Below the pieces are notes generated by a model. That model searched no databases and was not told the origin of the DNA. It saw nothing but the letters and a program-made list of their open reading frames with translations. 64,000 nucleotides of DNA from Pseudomonadota bacterium (GTDB lineage: Bacteria; Pseudomonadota; Gammaproteobacteria; Burkholderiales; Rhodocyclaceae), in the NCBI GenBank assembly GCA_018241695.1, contig JAFEDH010000025.1, forward strand, positions 1 to 64,000. The letters are read 5' to 3'. The translations under genes were made by a program, and so were the position numbers. Shown in pieces: positions 46,225 through 57,093 of the stretch. How positions within the stretch are numbered: the first letter of the stretch is position 1; each line of letters begins with the position of its first letter.

Positions 46225-48054
46225 TCAGTGCAGTTCTCGATAAATGTCTTCAGCCAGATGACGCGATATGCCGTCCACCCGGCACAGATCCTCCACGGTG
46301 GCAGCCCGTACCCCCTCCAGGCCGCCGAAGTGGGCCAGCAACTTTCGACGCCGGACGGGGCCGATTCCTGCCACATCCTCCAGGGCCGACCGGCTGCGGG
46401 CCTTGGCCCGCCGTGCCCGGTGCCCCGCCACGGCGAAGCGATGCGCTTCATCACGAATTTCCTGGATCAGGTGAAAACCCTCGTGGTCCGGTGGCAATTG
46501 TAGCGGCTCGGCGCGATCCGACAGGAAAAGGGTTTCGAGTCCGGGCCTGCGCTCTGCACCCTTGGCCACACCCATGGTCAGCAAATGGGTCAGGCCCAGT
46601 TCTTCGAGAACCTCCCGGGCAATGCGGTGCTGACCCTTGCCACCATCGATCAGGATCAGATCCGGTGCCGGGCTCTCGCCTGCGGCGACCTTGCCATACC
46701 GCCGTTCCAGGGCCTGACGCATGGCGGCGTAATCGTCTCCGGGCGTAATGCCGGCGATATTGAAGCGGCGGTATTCCCCTTTTTTCATGGCGCCATCGAT
46801 GCAGACCACGCAGGACGCCACGGTGCCCTCGCCCATGGTGTGACTGATATCGAAGCACTCGATCCGGCCGGGAGCATTTTCCGTATCCAGGGCTGAACGC
46901 AGGGAATCGAGCCGGGTGCCGGAGCGGGCCCTGGCCTGGTGCCGGGTAATCAGCGCCAGATCGGCGTTCTTTTCGGCCATTTCCAGCCAGGCCCGTTCCA
47001 TCTCGTTACGTGGCAGCGCGATGGCCACCTTGCGGCCCTCGAACAGGGCTTCGCATTCTTCCGCCACATCATGGGCGACGATGATGCGTGGTGGCGGCGG
47101 ATGTTCCAGATAGTGTTGGGCAACGAAGGCCGCGAGAGCCTCCACCGGATCTGCCTCACCAATGGCACCGCGCGGGAAAATGGCCTTGTCGCCCATGTGC
47201 AGGCCGCCTCTCACCATCGCCAGGTTGATGCACAGATCACCGGGGAGCGCGAGGACCGCGATGATATCCACATCCTCCTCCTTGGTGGAGCTGACATACT
47301 GCCGGTGCAGCACGGCCTGCAGGGCGCGGATCTGGTCTCGCAAGGCAGCAGCGGCCTCGAAATGAAGGCTGGTAGCGGCAACTTCCATGCGACCAGTGAG
47401 CTGATCGATCACCTCGGTATGCTTGCCGCGCAGGAACAATTCTGCCATGCGCACATCATTTGCATACTCTTCCGCACTCACCAGATCCACGCAGGGTGCC
47501 TTGCAACGTTTGATCTGATGCATCAGGCAGGGCCGGGAGCGATGGGCGAATACACCGTTCTCGCAGGTGCGCAAGAGGAAGGTCTTCTGCAACAGCTGGA
47601 TGCCTTCCCGCACCGCCAGACCACTAGGGAAAGGCCCGAAGTACTTTGCCTTCTTGTCGAACGCGCCCCGGTGGGAAGCAAGTTGCGGAAACGCATCACC
47701 CGAGAGCATGATATACGAATAACTCTTGTCATCCCGGAACAGGATGTTGTACTTGGGTGCGAGCTTCTTGATCAGCGTGTTCTCAAGGATCAGGGCTTCG
47801 GCTTCGGAGCGGGTAGCCGTGGTTTCCACTGCGGCGATCTGTCGCACCATCAGGGCGATGCGGGGGGAAAGCCCGCTGCCACGCAGGAAATAGCTGCCGA
47901 CCCGTTTTTTCAGGTTCTTGGCCTTGCCCACGTAGAGCACGTTACCCGCAGCATCGAGCATGCGGTACACCCCAGGTGACTCGGTCAGGCTCGCGAGGAA
48001 GGTCCGTGCATCGAACTCCGAGGCGGCACCTTCCGGCTGTGCCGCATCAGGCAT
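46225..48054 (-). CDS. uvrC: Excinuclease ABC subunit C
   Basis: Makes both incisions in nucleotide excision repair. The 609-residue protein has the GIY-YIG nuclease ('PGVYRMLDAAGNVLYVGKA'), four cysteines near 140-170, a UVR domain (about 205-240), the RNase H-like nuclease ('ECFDISHTMGEGTVASCV') and a C-terminal tandem helix-hairpin-helix ('IGPVRRRKLLAHFGGLEGV'). The ATG at 48054 gives the usual length and overlaps the UDG stop by 8 bp; an in-frame ATG 10 codons upstream (48084) is possible. Confidence 0.95.
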   Translation of the reverse strand: MPDAAQPEGAASEFDARTFLASLTESPGVYRMLDAAGNVLYVGKAKNLKKRVGSYFLRGSGLSPRIALMVRQIAAVETTATRSEAEALILENTLIKKLAPKYNILFRDDKSYSYIMLSGDAFPQLASHRGAFDKKAKYFGPFPSGLAVREGIQLLQKTFLLRTCENGVFAHRSRPCLMHQIKRCKAPCVDLVSAEEYANDVRMAELFLRGKHTEVIDQLTGRMEVAATSLHFEAAAALRDQIRALQAVLHRQYVSSTKEEDVDIIAVLALPGDLCINLAMVRGGLHMGDKAIFPRGAIGEADPVEALAAFVAQHYLEHPPPPRIIVAHDVAEECEALFEGRKVAIALPRNEMERAWLEMAEKNADLALITRHQARARSGTRLDSLRSALDTENAPGRIECFDISHTMGEGTVASCVVCIDGAMKKGEYRRFNIAGITPGDDYAAMRQALERRYGKVAAGESPAPDLILIDGGKGQHRIAREVLEELGLTHLLTMGVAKGAERRPGLETLFLSDRAEPLQLPPDHEGFHLIQEIRDEAHRFAVAGHRARRAKARSRSALEDVAGIGPVRRRKLLAHFGGLEGVRAATVEDLCRVDGISRHLAEDIYRELH

Positions 48055-48676
48055 CGAGTTCGGCGCGCAGGGTACGGAAGACATCGTGAAAGGCCGGCTC
48101 GGTCAGGCGGCCGGTATTGGTGTTGTAGCGGCTGCAATGATAGCTATCCACCAGCACGCGGCCATCGGGCAGATCGTGCCGGGCATTGTGGGCGAAGCCC
48201 AGCGCGCCTTGCTTCATCCCCAGTGCCATGAGCACCGCCTTGTGCGCCACCAGTCCCAGCGCCAGAATCACCCTGATCCCGGGAGCATTGTGAAGCTCGT
48301 CGGCCAGATAGCGATTGCAGGTCCTGATTTCCGAGGTTTCTGGCTTGTTATCCGGCGGCAGGCATTTGACGGCATTGGTGATGCGGCAATCCGTCAGTTC
48401 CAGCCCATCATTGGCGGAAATGGATTCAGGCATCGAACCAAAGCCGAAACGGTGCAGCGTTGCATAAAGAAGGATGCCGGCATAATCGCCGGTAAAGGGC
48501 CGGCCCGTGGCATTGGCGCCATGCATTCCCGGCGCAAGACCCACGATCAGCAGACGCGCCTGCGGATCACCGAAGGGAAGAACCGGCCGGCAATGGTAAG
48601 CCGGATGCCGGGTCCTGACCTCTTCGAGGAATCCGGACAGGCGCGGACAGCGGGTGCAGGATGACAGATCATTCAT
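48047..48676 (-). CDS. Uracil-DNA glycosylase, family 5 (UdgB-like)
   Basis: Base-excision enzyme that removes uracil and some deaminated bases. The 209-residue protein has four Fe-S cluster cysteines ('CTRCPRL', then 'VKCLPP' and 'RTCNRYL'), motif 1 'GLAPGMHGANATGRPFTGD' and the C-terminal 'SRYNTNTGRLT', the combination seen in family 5. Motif 1 lacks a polar catalytic residue of the family 4 type. The start could be 48697, but that would overlap earP. It overlaps uvrC by 8 bp, so two DNA repair genes are coupled. Confidence 0.85.
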   Translation of the reverse strand: MNDLSSCTRCPRLSGFLEEVRTRHPAYHCRPVLPFGDPQARLLIVGLAPGMHGANATGRPFTGDYAGILLYATLHRFGFGSMPESISANDGLELTDCRITNAVKCLPPDNKPETSEIRTCNRYLADELHNAPGIRVILALGLVAHKAVLMALGMKQGALGFAHNARHDLPDGRVLVDSYHCSRYNTNTGRLTEPAFHDVFRTLRAELDA

Positions 48677-48695
48677 TGCGCTAGGATACCGGGCC

Positions 48696-49802
48696 ATGAA
48701 ACAGCGCTGGGATATTTTCTGTGCCGTCGTCGATAACTATGGCGACATCGGATTCTGCTGGCGCCTGGCAAGGCTCCTTGCCTTCGAACACGGGATCACG
48801 GTGCGCCTCTGGGTGGACGATCCGGTTTCCCTTGCCCGGCTCCATCCGGCAGCCGATCCCGCCCTTTCCGTTCAGCAACTGGAGGGAATCGAGATCCGCA
48901 CCTGGATCACCCCCATGCCGGCAGTGGATGTTGCTCATGTGGTGATCGAGGCTTTCGCCTGCGAATTGCCCGAATCGTATTTGCGGGCAATGGCTGCCCT
49001 GCCCTCCCCGCCGGTCTGGATCAATCTCGAATATCTGTCCGCTGAAGACTGGGTGGCTGGCTGCCACGGACTGGCCTCACCCCATCCCCGGTTACCCCTG
49101 ACCAGGCATTTTTTCTTCCCCGGATTTTTTGCCGGAACAGGCGGCCTGTTGCGCGAACACGATTACGACTTACGCCGCCATGCTTTCAACCCGGACGCAT
49201 TCCGTCAGGCATTGAATCTGCCTCCGGCCCGACCGGGGGAGGCAACCATTTCTCTTTTCGGCTACGAAAACACAGCACTACCATCGTTGCTGCAAGCCTG
49301 GTCGGCTGAAGCAACACCCATCCGGGTTCTCCTGCCCGAAAGCAGGCTGACTCCCGCCGTGCAAGCATTTTTCGGTGACAGCCCCTGGCAAAGAAATGCC
49401 CTTACCGTGCATCGCATTCCATTCCTGCCCCAGACCGGCTATGACGAACTGCTCTGGATCAGCGACCTCAATTTCGTTCGCGGTGAGGAGTCCTTCGTCC
49501 GTGCCCAATGGGCGGCCAGGCCGCTCGTCTGGCATATCTACCCACAAGCCGGGAACTACCATCGCATCAAGCTGGCAGCCTTCCTCCGCCACTACGCCGC
49601 CGGTCTGGAGGATGCCGCCGCCACGGCGCTTGCCACTTTCTGGCATGCCTGGGAAGCAGGCCGGAGTGCCGATCTAGCCTGGCCAGCTTTTCGTGACGCC
49701 CTGCCCACCCTGAACCGCCACGCTGGATACTGGGCCGAAAAGCTGGCGACCGGAGGCGATCTGGCCGGCAATCTGGTAGCTTTTGCATCCGGATCACGAT
49801 AA
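48696..49802 (+). CDS. earP: EF-P arginine rhamnosyltransferase
   Basis: Transfers L-rhamnose from dTDP-L-rhamnose to Arg32 of elongation factor P. The 368-residue GT-B protein starts '[20 protein letters not shown]', with the two conserved aspartates at Asp13 and Asp17, and has the catalytic-site glutamate in '[13 protein letters not shown]' (Glu264). efp follows after 46 bp and carries the matching arginine. The start at 48696 is 19 bp from the divergent UDG start, so promoters of both genes must overlap each other's coding region. Confidence 0.93.
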   Translation: MKQRWDIFCAVVDNYGDIGFCWRLARLLAFEHGITVRLWVDDPVSLARLHPAADPALSVQQLEGIEIRTWITPMPAVDVAHVVIEAFACELPESYLRAMAALPSPPVWINLEYLSAEDWVAGCHGLASPHPRLPLTRHFFFPGFFAGTGGLLREHDYDLRRHAFNPDAFRQALNLPPARPGEATISLFGYENTALPSLLQAWSAEATPIRVLLPESRLTPAVQAFFGDSPWQRNALTVHRIPFLPQTGYDELLWISDLNFVRGEESFVRAQWAARPLVWHIYPQAGNYHRIKLAAFLRHYAAGLEDAAATALATFWHAWEAGRSADLAWPAFRDALPTLNRHAGYWAEKLATGGDLAGNLVAFASGSR

Positions 49803-49848
49803 AATTGTGGGCTTTTCCCAATTCACAAACCTTCCAGGCCCTACTGCA

Positions 49849-50406
49849 ATGAAAACCGCTCAGGAACTCCGCGCCGGCAATGTCGTCATGGTGGGCAGCG
49901 ATCCCCTAGTTGTTCAGAAAACCGAATACAACAAATCCGGCCGCAACGCCGCCGTGGTCAAAATCAAGTTCAAAAACCTGCTCTCCGGCGCCAATTCCGA
50001 AACCGTTTACAAGGCGGATGACAAGTTCGAAATTGTGTTGCTCGACCGCAAGGAAGTCACCTACTCCTACTTCGCCGATCCCCTCTACGTTTTCATGGAT
50101 GCCGAATATCACCAGTACGAGGTTGAAGGCGAAAACATGACCGACGCCCTCAAATATCTGGAGGACGGCCTGACCTGCGAAGTGGTGTTCTACGATGGCA
50201 AGGCCATCTCCGTTGACCTTCCAACCACCGTGGTGCGTGAAGTGACCTACACCGAACCCGCAGTCAAGGGCGATACCTCCGGAAAGGTGATGAAGCCAGC
50301 CAAGATTTCCACTGGTTTCGAACTGCCCGTACCCCTGTTCGTGGATATCGGCGACAGGATCGAAATCGACACCCGGACCGACGAATACCGCAACCGGGTG
50401 AAATAA
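49849..50406 (+). CDS. efp: Elongation factor P (Arg32 type)
   Basis: Relieves ribosome stalling at polyproline stretches. The 185-residue three-domain protein begins '[16 protein letters not shown]', and its domain I loop reads '[12 protein letters not shown]' with arginine at position 32, the EarP target, instead of the lysine modified by EpmA. This matches the earP gene just upstream. TAAAAT at 49800-49805 may be a -10 box for a separate efp promoter. A strong terminator follows. Confidence 0.96.
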   Translation: MKTAQELRAGNVVMVGSDPLVVQKTEYNKSGRNAAVVKIKFKNLLSGANSETVYKADDKFEIVLLDRKEVTYSYFADPLYVFMDAEYHQYEVEGENMTDALKYLEDGLTCEVVFYDGKAISVDLPTTVVREVTYTEPAVKGDTSGKVMKPAKISTGFELPVPLFVDIGDRIEIDTRTDEYRNRVK

Positions 50407-50427
50407 ACCCATCGAGCGGGTACAGGT

Positions 50428-50453
50428 AAAAGGCGGCCGAGGCCGCCTTTTTT
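50428..50453 (+). terminator. Rho-independent terminator after efp
   Basis: AAAAGGCGGCC (50428-50438), two-base centre GA, GGCCGCCTTTT (50441-50451) and further Ts. Confidence 0.9.
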
Positions 50454-50504
50454 CTTGCCGTGCTCGGCTACACTTCCCGCTTCTTCAACGCTTTGTCCAT
50501 TTCC

Positions 50505-52043
50505 ATGGAGGAACATCCCCCGCTTACCGGAGGCACGCTGGTTCTGGCGACGCTATCCCTGTCGCTCGGTGCCTTCATGCAGGTGCTGGATTCCACCATC
50601 GCCAACGTCGCGATTCCAACCATTGCCGGTGACATCGGTGTCAGCCCCTCGCAGGGAACCTGGGTCATCACCTCGTTTGCGGTTGCCAATGCCATCGCCC
50701 TTCCCCTTACGGGCTGGCTGGCCCAGCGCTATGGCGAAGTACGGGTATTTGTTCTCTCCACCCTGGGTTTCCTGTTGGCATCATGGCTGTGCGCATTGTC
50801 CAGTTCCCTCGAATTCCTGGTGTTCGCCCGGGTTCTGCAGGGAGCAGCGGCAGGTCCGATGTTCCCTCTTGCACAAAGCCTGATGCTGACGATCTACCCG
50901 CCCCGACAACGCGGACTGGCCATCGCCATCTCGATGATGGTCATCACCGTCGCTCCCATCCTCGGCCCCTTGCTGGGTGGCTGGATCACCGAACACATCA
51001 GCTGGAACTGGATCTTCTACATCAACCTCCCTGTCGGCCTGTTTTCCATACTCATCACCTGGCAGCTACTGAAAAACCGTGAAAGCACGACACGGCAATT
51101 GCCCATCGACTACATCGGGCTGGGGCTTTTGATGCTGGGTATAGGTTGCCTTCAAGTACTGCTCGACAAAGGCAACGAACTGGACTGGTTCGATTCCGAT
51201 CTCATCATCATCCTCGCGGTGCTCTCGGCCATAGCACTCAGCACCCTGCTGGTCTGGGAACTGACCGACCGCCACCCGATCGTGGATCTGACGCTGTTTG
51301 CCGATCGCAACTTTGCCGTCGGTGTTTCTGCCATCAGCCTGGGTTACATGACCTTTCTCGGCGGTGTCGTGGTCTTTCCCCTGTGGCTGCAAACCAACAT
51401 GGGTTACACCGCCTTCTGGGCCGGTGTCGTATCCGCACCGATCGGGCTACTACCCGTCATGCTGACTCCCGCAATCGGGAAGAACCTGGAAAAGCTCAAT
51501 TTGCGCATCGTAATATCGCTGGCCTTTGCAGTCTTTGCCCTGACCTTCTGGTGGCAATCCCGCTTTGCCGACAATGCCGATCTGGCCGCCGTCGCCCTCC
51601 CGCGTCTGGTGCAGGGTATCGGCCTGGCCGGTTTTTTTGCTCCGCTGACAACCGTCCTGACTTCCCGCATCCCCCCTCATCGTATGCCGAATGCGATGGG
51701 GCTTTTCAATTTTTGCCGGGTACTCGCCGGTTCCATCGGCACCTCTCTGGCCGTGACCCTTTGGGATCACCGGACCATCTATCACCATCAGCGGCTTACA
51801 GAAGCCGTAAACCTTGCCAACCCCCAGCTTGCCGGAAACCTGTCTCTTCTGGAAAGCTTCGGCATCAGCGGACAAAGCGCCTACGCCTTGATCGACCGGC
51901 TGCTAGGCAGGGAAGCGGTGACCCTGGCCACAAACGATACCTTCTGGGTGGGAGGATGGCTGTTCTTTGGATTGATCGCACTCATCTGGCTGGCCCGGCC
52001 ACCGTTTGCCAGCCGTGGCAGCCCGCCACCCATGAGCGACTAA
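50505..52043 (+). CDS. DHA2-family MFS multidrug exporter (EmrB/QacA type)
   Basis: A 512-residue, 14-helix drug:proton antiporter. Diagnostic motifs are 'FMQVLDSTIANVAIPTIAGD' in TM1 (motif D1), 'GWLAQRYGEVRVF' (motif A) and 'GPLLGGWITEHISWNWIFYIN' (motif C and following). The start at 50505 (MEEHPPLTGG) is preferred to 50460 because the latter is at the terminator of efp. No EmrA-like adaptor gene is adjacent, so a tripartite pump would need an adaptor from elsewhere. The substrate is unknown. Confidence 0.88.
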   Translation: MEEHPPLTGGTLVLATLSLSLGAFMQVLDSTIANVAIPTIAGDIGVSPSQGTWVITSFAVANAIALPLTGWLAQRYGEVRVFVLSTLGFLLASWLCALSSSLEFLVFARVLQGAAAGPMFPLAQSLMLTIYPPRQRGLAIAISMMVITVAPILGPLLGGWITEHISWNWIFYINLPVGLFSILITWQLLKNRESTTRQLPIDYIGLGLLMLGIGCLQVLLDKGNELDWFDSDLIIILAVLSAIALSTLLVWELTDRHPIVDLTLFADRNFAVGVSAISLGYMTFLGGVVVFPLWLQTNMGYTAFWAGVVSAPIGLLPVMLTPAIGKNLEKLNLRIVISLAFAVFALTFWWQSRFADNADLAAVALPRLVQGIGLAGFFAPLTTVLTSRIPPHRMPNAMGLFNFCRVLAGSIGTSLAVTLWDHRTIYHHQRLTEAVNLANPQLAGNLSLLESFGISGQSAYALIDRLLGREAVTLATNDTFWVGGWLFFGLIALIWLARPPFASRGSPPPMSD

Positions 52044-52082
52044 TCCGGATCAGGACATCGTTTTATTGTCACGATGCCGCCG

Positions 52083-52975
52083 TCAATCACTGCGGATCAT
52101 GCGCACGTGCGGTATGCCCACTTCCAGAAAGGGAGCACCTTGCACTTCGAACCCATGACGCTGATAAAACCCGATTCTGGGAGTCTGGGCATGCAGATGC
52201 AGGGCGGAAGTGCCTCCCTGTTTTGCAGACGCCATCAGGCGCTCCAGGAGCGCCCCCCCAACCCCCTTGCCACGCCACGCAGGCAATACGGCCATCCGGC
52301 CGATACGGCCATCCGGTAACAAACGGCCGGTGCCAACCGGTTCGTCATCCGGTCCATACGCGACGGTGTGGAGCCCGCCATTATCGTGTTCATCCCATTC
52401 CTCATCCGCGGAAATCCCCTGTTCCCGGATAAACACCGCCTCCCGGATCAAACGGGCCGCCGTGGCAAGCGCTGGCCACTCCCCCGTCTCCACCCGGTAC
52501 TCGACAATATCGACTGAGGTGTACACCGGAACCAGATCGAACAACTCGACAATATCCTGATTGTGCATGCGCACGCAGCCAATCGACCCTGGCGTTCCCA
52601 TTTTCACCGTCTCCGGGCTGCCATGAAGATAGATATAACGCCGCATGGTATCCACGCCTCCCAGACGGTTAAAGCCTGGCTGGCAGCCCGAAAGCCAGAG
52701 AATGCGGGTCAGGATCCAGTCCCGCCCGGGAAACCGGGCGGCAAGTTCGCGGCTCCAGATTTCGCCGGTCGGCCTGCGCCTGACAAATACGGTGTTCTCC
52801 ACTGCTCCGGCACCGATCCTGGCACGGATGAGGTGACGTCCGCGCGGCGTCCGGTAGCTGCCGCTTTGCTCGCCGGCACCATTGCGGGCGGTGGATACCC
52901 GGTAGTGGCGCAGCAGGTCGCCGCGGTCATTCACGAGATCCAGGGTCTGGCCGGAAATGCTGATACGGATGCGCA

Positions 52976-52976
<1 letters not shown>
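52083..52976 (-). CDS. L,D-transpeptidase (YkuD) - GNAT acetyltransferase fusion
   Basis: A single 297-residue frame joins two folds. Residues about 1-160 are a YkuD-type L,D-transpeptidase domain with the catalytic signature 'HGSPETVKMGTPGSIGCVRM' (His118, Ser131, Cys134). Residues about 165-297 are a GNAT N-acetyltransferase: 'IREAVFIREQGI', 'VGTGRLLPDGRIGRMAV', the acetyl-CoA loop 'AWRGKGVGGALL' (RGKGVG at 235-240) and 'FYQRHGFEVQG'. There is no signal peptide or membrane helix, unusual for a cell-wall transpeptidase, so the first domain may act in the cytoplasm or in another role. The ATG overlaps the tadA stop (TGATG). The reading frame is continuous, so it is a true fusion in this sequence. 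Confidence 0.85.
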
Positions 52977-53479
<503 letters not shown>

Positions 53480-53541
53480 TCAGGATTACACAACACTACA
53501 GCAGGTAAAATGCCGTACCCCAACACATATCAGACCCGGCC

Positions 53542-54342
53542 ATGGGCATTACACTGAAATCCCCGCAAGAAATCGAAAAGATGCGTGTTGCCTGTCGGCT
53601 GGCAGGCGAAGTGCTCGACCACATCGCACCCTATGTCAGGCCGGGTGTCACCACCGAGGAACTGGACAAGCGCTGCCACGACTATATGGTCGATATCCAG
53701 GGTTGCATCCCGGCCCCACTCAACTACGCTCCCCCCGGCTACGCCCCCTACCCCAAATCCATCTGTGCCTCGGTGAACCATCAGGTCTGCCATGGCATTC
53801 CCAACGAGCGTCCCCTGAAAAAAGGCGATATCGTCAATCTCGATATCACCACCATCAAGGATGGCTGGCATGGCGATACAAGCCGCATGTTCGTTGTTGG
53901 TGAAGGATCGATTCTGGCCAAACGCCTGTGCGCCGTTACCTATGAATGCCTGTGGCTGGGCATCGATCAGGTCAGGCCGGGTGCCCGACTGGGAAACATC
54001 GGTGCCGCCATTCAGCGCCATGCCGAAAAAAATGGCTACTCCGTGGTGCGTGAATTCTGCGGCCATGGCATTGGCCGCCACTTTCACGAAGAACCTCAGG
54101 TCCTGCATTACGGCCAGGCCAATACCGGTATCGAAATCAAACCCGGCATGATCTTCACCATTGAGCCCATGATCAATGCCGGAAAAGCCGCCATTTCTGA
54201 ATTGAGTGACGGCTGGACCATCGTCACCAAGGATCGCAGCCTCTCTGCCCAATGGGAGCACACCGTGGTGGTAACCGAAACGGGCTGCGAGGTACTCACT
54301 GTTTCCGCAGCAATGCCTCCCCGCCCAACAAATATCTCCTGA
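53542..54342 (+). CDS. map: Methionine aminopeptidase, type I
   Basis: Removes the initiator methionine. The 266-residue enzyme has the five metal ligands Asp101, Asp112, His175, Glu208 and Glu239, four residues later than in the E. coli enzyme. 'CASVNHQVCHGIPN' and 'FCGHGIGRHFHEEPQVLHY' are conserved. A TAAAAT at 53506-53511 is a possible -10. glnD starts 3 bp after the stop, the common map-glnD arrangement. Confidence 0.96.
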   Translation: MGITLKSPQEIEKMRVACRLAGEVLDHIAPYVRPGVTTEELDKRCHDYMVDIQGCIPAPLNYAPPGYAPYPKSICASVNHQVCHGIPNERPLKKGDIVNLDITTIKDGWHGDTSRMFVVGEGSILAKRLCAVTYECLWLGIDQVRPGARLGNIGAAIQRHAEKNGYSVVREFCGHGIGRHFHEEPQVLHYGQANTGIEIKPGMIFTIEPMINAGKAAISELSDGWTIVTKDRSLSAQWEHTVVVTETGCEVLTVSAAMPPRPTNIS

Positions 54343-54345
54343 GCC

Positions 54346-56910
54346 ATGACAGTGCCGGACTCCCTGATCACCAAGACAAGAGCCCGGCTCAGGGAGAACC
54401 AGGCAGCGCTTCATACTTCCTACGAAAAGACCCATAACGCCCAGGCCCTGCTCAAGGGCCGCGCCCGTCTGGTGGATCGTGTTCTCATCGATCTGTGGCG
54501 GTCTCTTGAATTGCCTCCTGCTTATGCTTTGATCGCGGTTGGCGGCTACGGCCGGGGAGAACTGTACCCCTGTTCCGATGTAGACCTGCTCGTTCTGGTT
54601 CCGGAATCTGAATCAGGCAGTTCAAGTGACCCGCATCTGGAACAACTCATCGGATTGTTCTGGGATATCGGGCTGGAGGTTGGACACAGTGTGCGCAGCC
54701 CGAGCCAATGCATCACGGAGGCAGCGGGAGACATCACCGTACAAACCACTTTGCTCGAAAGCCGTTATCTGGCCGGGGACTCATCGCTGTTCCAGTCCCT
54801 TCGCGATCAACTCACCGATCTCAGCGAACCTCTTGGCTTTTTCAAGGCCAAGCGCCTGGAGCAGGCTGAGCGTTATTCAAAATACAACGACACTCCTTTC
54901 AGCCTGGAACCCAATTGCAAGGAAAGTCCGGGAGGGTTGCGTGATCTGCACATCATCCAGTGGATCTCCCGGGTGGCAGGGATCGGCACCTGCTGGAAAG
55001 ATCTCACCCGAATCGGTATTGTCACCGAGGAAGAATCCCGGGTGCTTGAGCGTACCGAACGCTTCCTGCAACATCTGCGTATCCGCCTCCACCTCCTGGC
55101 CCGGCGTCGTGAAGAAAAATTGCTGTTCGATTATCAGGAAGGCATCGCCCAGGCCATGGGTATCCCGGCCTCACGATCCAAAAGGGCCTCCGAAACCCTG
55201 ATGCAGCGCTACTACCGTAACGCGAAGCGGGTGACACAACTCAACACCCTTGTTTTGCAGAATATCGGCGCCCATCTTTTCCCTACCGAAGCGGCAAAAA
55301 TCACCGTGCTGGATGACGATTTCCAGACTACCCGGGGATTGCTCGACATGCGCAGGGCAGATCTTTTCGACACCCGCCCGGAAACCATCCTGCGCAGTTT
55401 TTTGCTGCTGCAACAACATTCCGAACTGCAGGGTATGACAGCCCGTACCTTGCGTGCACTCTGGCGGTCGCGGAACAGGATCGACGCGGATTTCCGTAAA
55501 AAGCCGGAAAACCGCTCCATGTTTCTCTCCCTGTTCCAGCAGAAGCACCTCATCCACGAATTGCGGAGAATGAACCAGTACGACATTCTGGGCCGATATT
55601 TACCCGCCTTTGGTCGTATCGTCGGGCAGTTGCAACATGATCTGTTCCATATCTATACCGTCGATCAGCACATCCTGCAGGTCATCCGGAATCTGCGCCG
55701 CTTCTCGATGCCGGAATTCGATCACGAGTACCCTTTATGCAGCCGCCTGATGTCCGAATTCGAGAATCACTGGTTGCTCTATATCGCCGCTCTTTTCCAC
55801 GATATCGCCAAGGGCCGGGGTGGCGATCATTCGAAGAAGGGTATGGGAGATGCCCGTCGCTTTGGACGCGAGCATGCTCTCGGCACCGAACACACGAATC
55901 TCATCGTCTTTCTGGTCGAGCAACACCTGACCATGTCCAGCATCGCCCAGAAACAGGATCTGTCCGACCCTGATGTGATCGCCAGATTTGCCGCTATCGT
56001 CCGATCAGAACGGTGGCTAACGGCACTTTATCTGCTTACCGTGGCTGATATCCGCGGCACCAGTCCCAAAGTCTGGAACACATGGAAGGGAAAGTTGCTG
56101 GAAGATCTGTACCGGAGCACTTTGCAGCATTTGCGCGGTGACACCCTCATGGTGAAAGCCGATGCCGCAGAGAAACAACAGCATGCACGAGAACTTCTGC
56201 GCTATCACGGCCTGCGCGAAGGGGTCGAACTACCATTCTGGCAGCACCTCCACAGCACTTATTTCCTGCGCCACGATGCCGAAGAGATTGCTTGGCACAC
56301 CCGCAATCTCTACTACCGTCCCGACAGTACGGAACCGGTGGTCCGCGCACGCCCCGGCCCGGATGGCGGAGGTCTGCAGATCATGGTGTATTGCCCGGAC
56401 CAGCCGGATCTTTTTGCGCGTTTATGTGGCTATCTGGCAAAACTCGGTTATTCGATCCTGGATGCGAAGATCCAGACAACCCGCCATCACTACGCCCTTG
56501 ACAGCTTCATTGTCATGGGTGGCACCGGCCTGCCTCATCGCGACATGGTTGCCCTGATAGAGCACGATCTGCCTCAGGTGCTTGAAACCCGCCTTCCCCT
56601 CCCTCCACCAGTCCGGGGAGGGCGGCTATCCCGACAAGTCAGGCATTTCCCCGTAGCGCCCAAAGTCACCATCGAAGCCGATGAAAAGGGCAATCGATTC
56701 ATCATGTCCCTTACCGCTGCAGACCGCCCCGGTTTACTCTACGCGGTGGCACGTGTGCTCGGTTCGCACCGGGTTAACCTGGAAACCGCGAAAATTTCCA
56801 CACTTGGGGAACTGGTGGAAGATACCTTCCTGATCTCTGGCGGAGAACTGAACCAGACTTCCACCCTGGTTCGTATCGAGCAGGAGCTGTTGGAATCCTT
56901 GCAGGCTTGA
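54346..56910 (+). CDS. glnD: Bifunctional PII uridylyltransferase/uridylyl-removing enzyme
   Basis: Senses glutamine and modifies PII. The 854-residue protein has a nucleotidyltransferase domain ('VGGYGRGELYPCSDVDLLVLV', about 65-85), an HD hydrolase domain ('AALFHDIAKGRGGDHSKKG', about 481-500) and two C-terminal ACT domains ('IMVYCPDQPDLFARLCGYLAK' and 'DRPGLLYAVARVLGSHRVNLETAKI'). It is cytoplasmic and cotranscribed with map. Its role in nitrogen control is pertinent to the cyanophycin genes that follow. Confidence 0.96.
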   Translation: MTVPDSLITKTRARLRENQAALHTSYEKTHNAQALLKGRARLVDRVLIDLWRSLELPPAYALIAVGGYGRGELYPCSDVDLLVLVPESESGSSSDPHLEQLIGLFWDIGLEVGHSVRSPSQCITEAAGDITVQTTLLESRYLAGDSSLFQSLRDQLTDLSEPLGFFKAKRLEQAERYSKYNDTPFSLEPNCKESPGGLRDLHIIQWISRVAGIGTCWKDLTRIGIVTEEESRVLERTERFLQHLRIRLHLLARRREEKLLFDYQEGIAQAMGIPASRSKRASETLMQRYYRNAKRVTQLNTLVLQNIGAHLFPTEAAKITVLDDDFQTTRGLLDMRRADLFDTRPETILRSFLLLQQHSELQGMTARTLRALWRSRNRIDADFRKKPENRSMFLSLFQQKHLIHELRRMNQYDILGRYLPAFGRIVGQLQHDLFHIYTVDQHILQVIRNLRRFSMPEFDHEYPLCSRLMSEFENHWLLYIAALFHDIAKGRGGDHSKKGMGDARRFGREHALGTEHTNLIVFLVEQHLTMSSIAQKQDLSDPDVIARFAAIVRSERWLTALYLLTVADIRGTSPKVWNTWKGKLLEDLYRSTLQHLRGDTLMVKADAAEKQQHARELLRYHGLREGVELPFWQHLHSTYFLRHDAEEIAWHTRNLYYRPDSTEPVVRARPGPDGGGLQIMVYCPDQPDLFARLCGYLAKLGYSILDAKIQTTRHHYALDSFIVMGGTGLPHRDMVALIEHDLPQVLETRLPLPPPVRGGRLSRQVRHFPVAPKVTIEADEKGNRFIMSLTAADRPGLLYAVARVLGSHRVNLETAKISTLGELVEDTFLISGGELNQTSTLVRIEQELLESLQA

Positions 56911-57093
56911 CTGATCACATATACATCGGTGCCGAAATTCGGCGAATTTCACAAAACCCTCCTTACGTCTTGGTCGAAAGCCATCCAAGATCAACTGGAT
57001 ACTGGCGTCGACTCCTTGTTTCTGGTTCAGACCTGAGTTGCCCCCGAACCATGCGGACACATCACCAAACAATGACAAAACCGCACAATTCAC

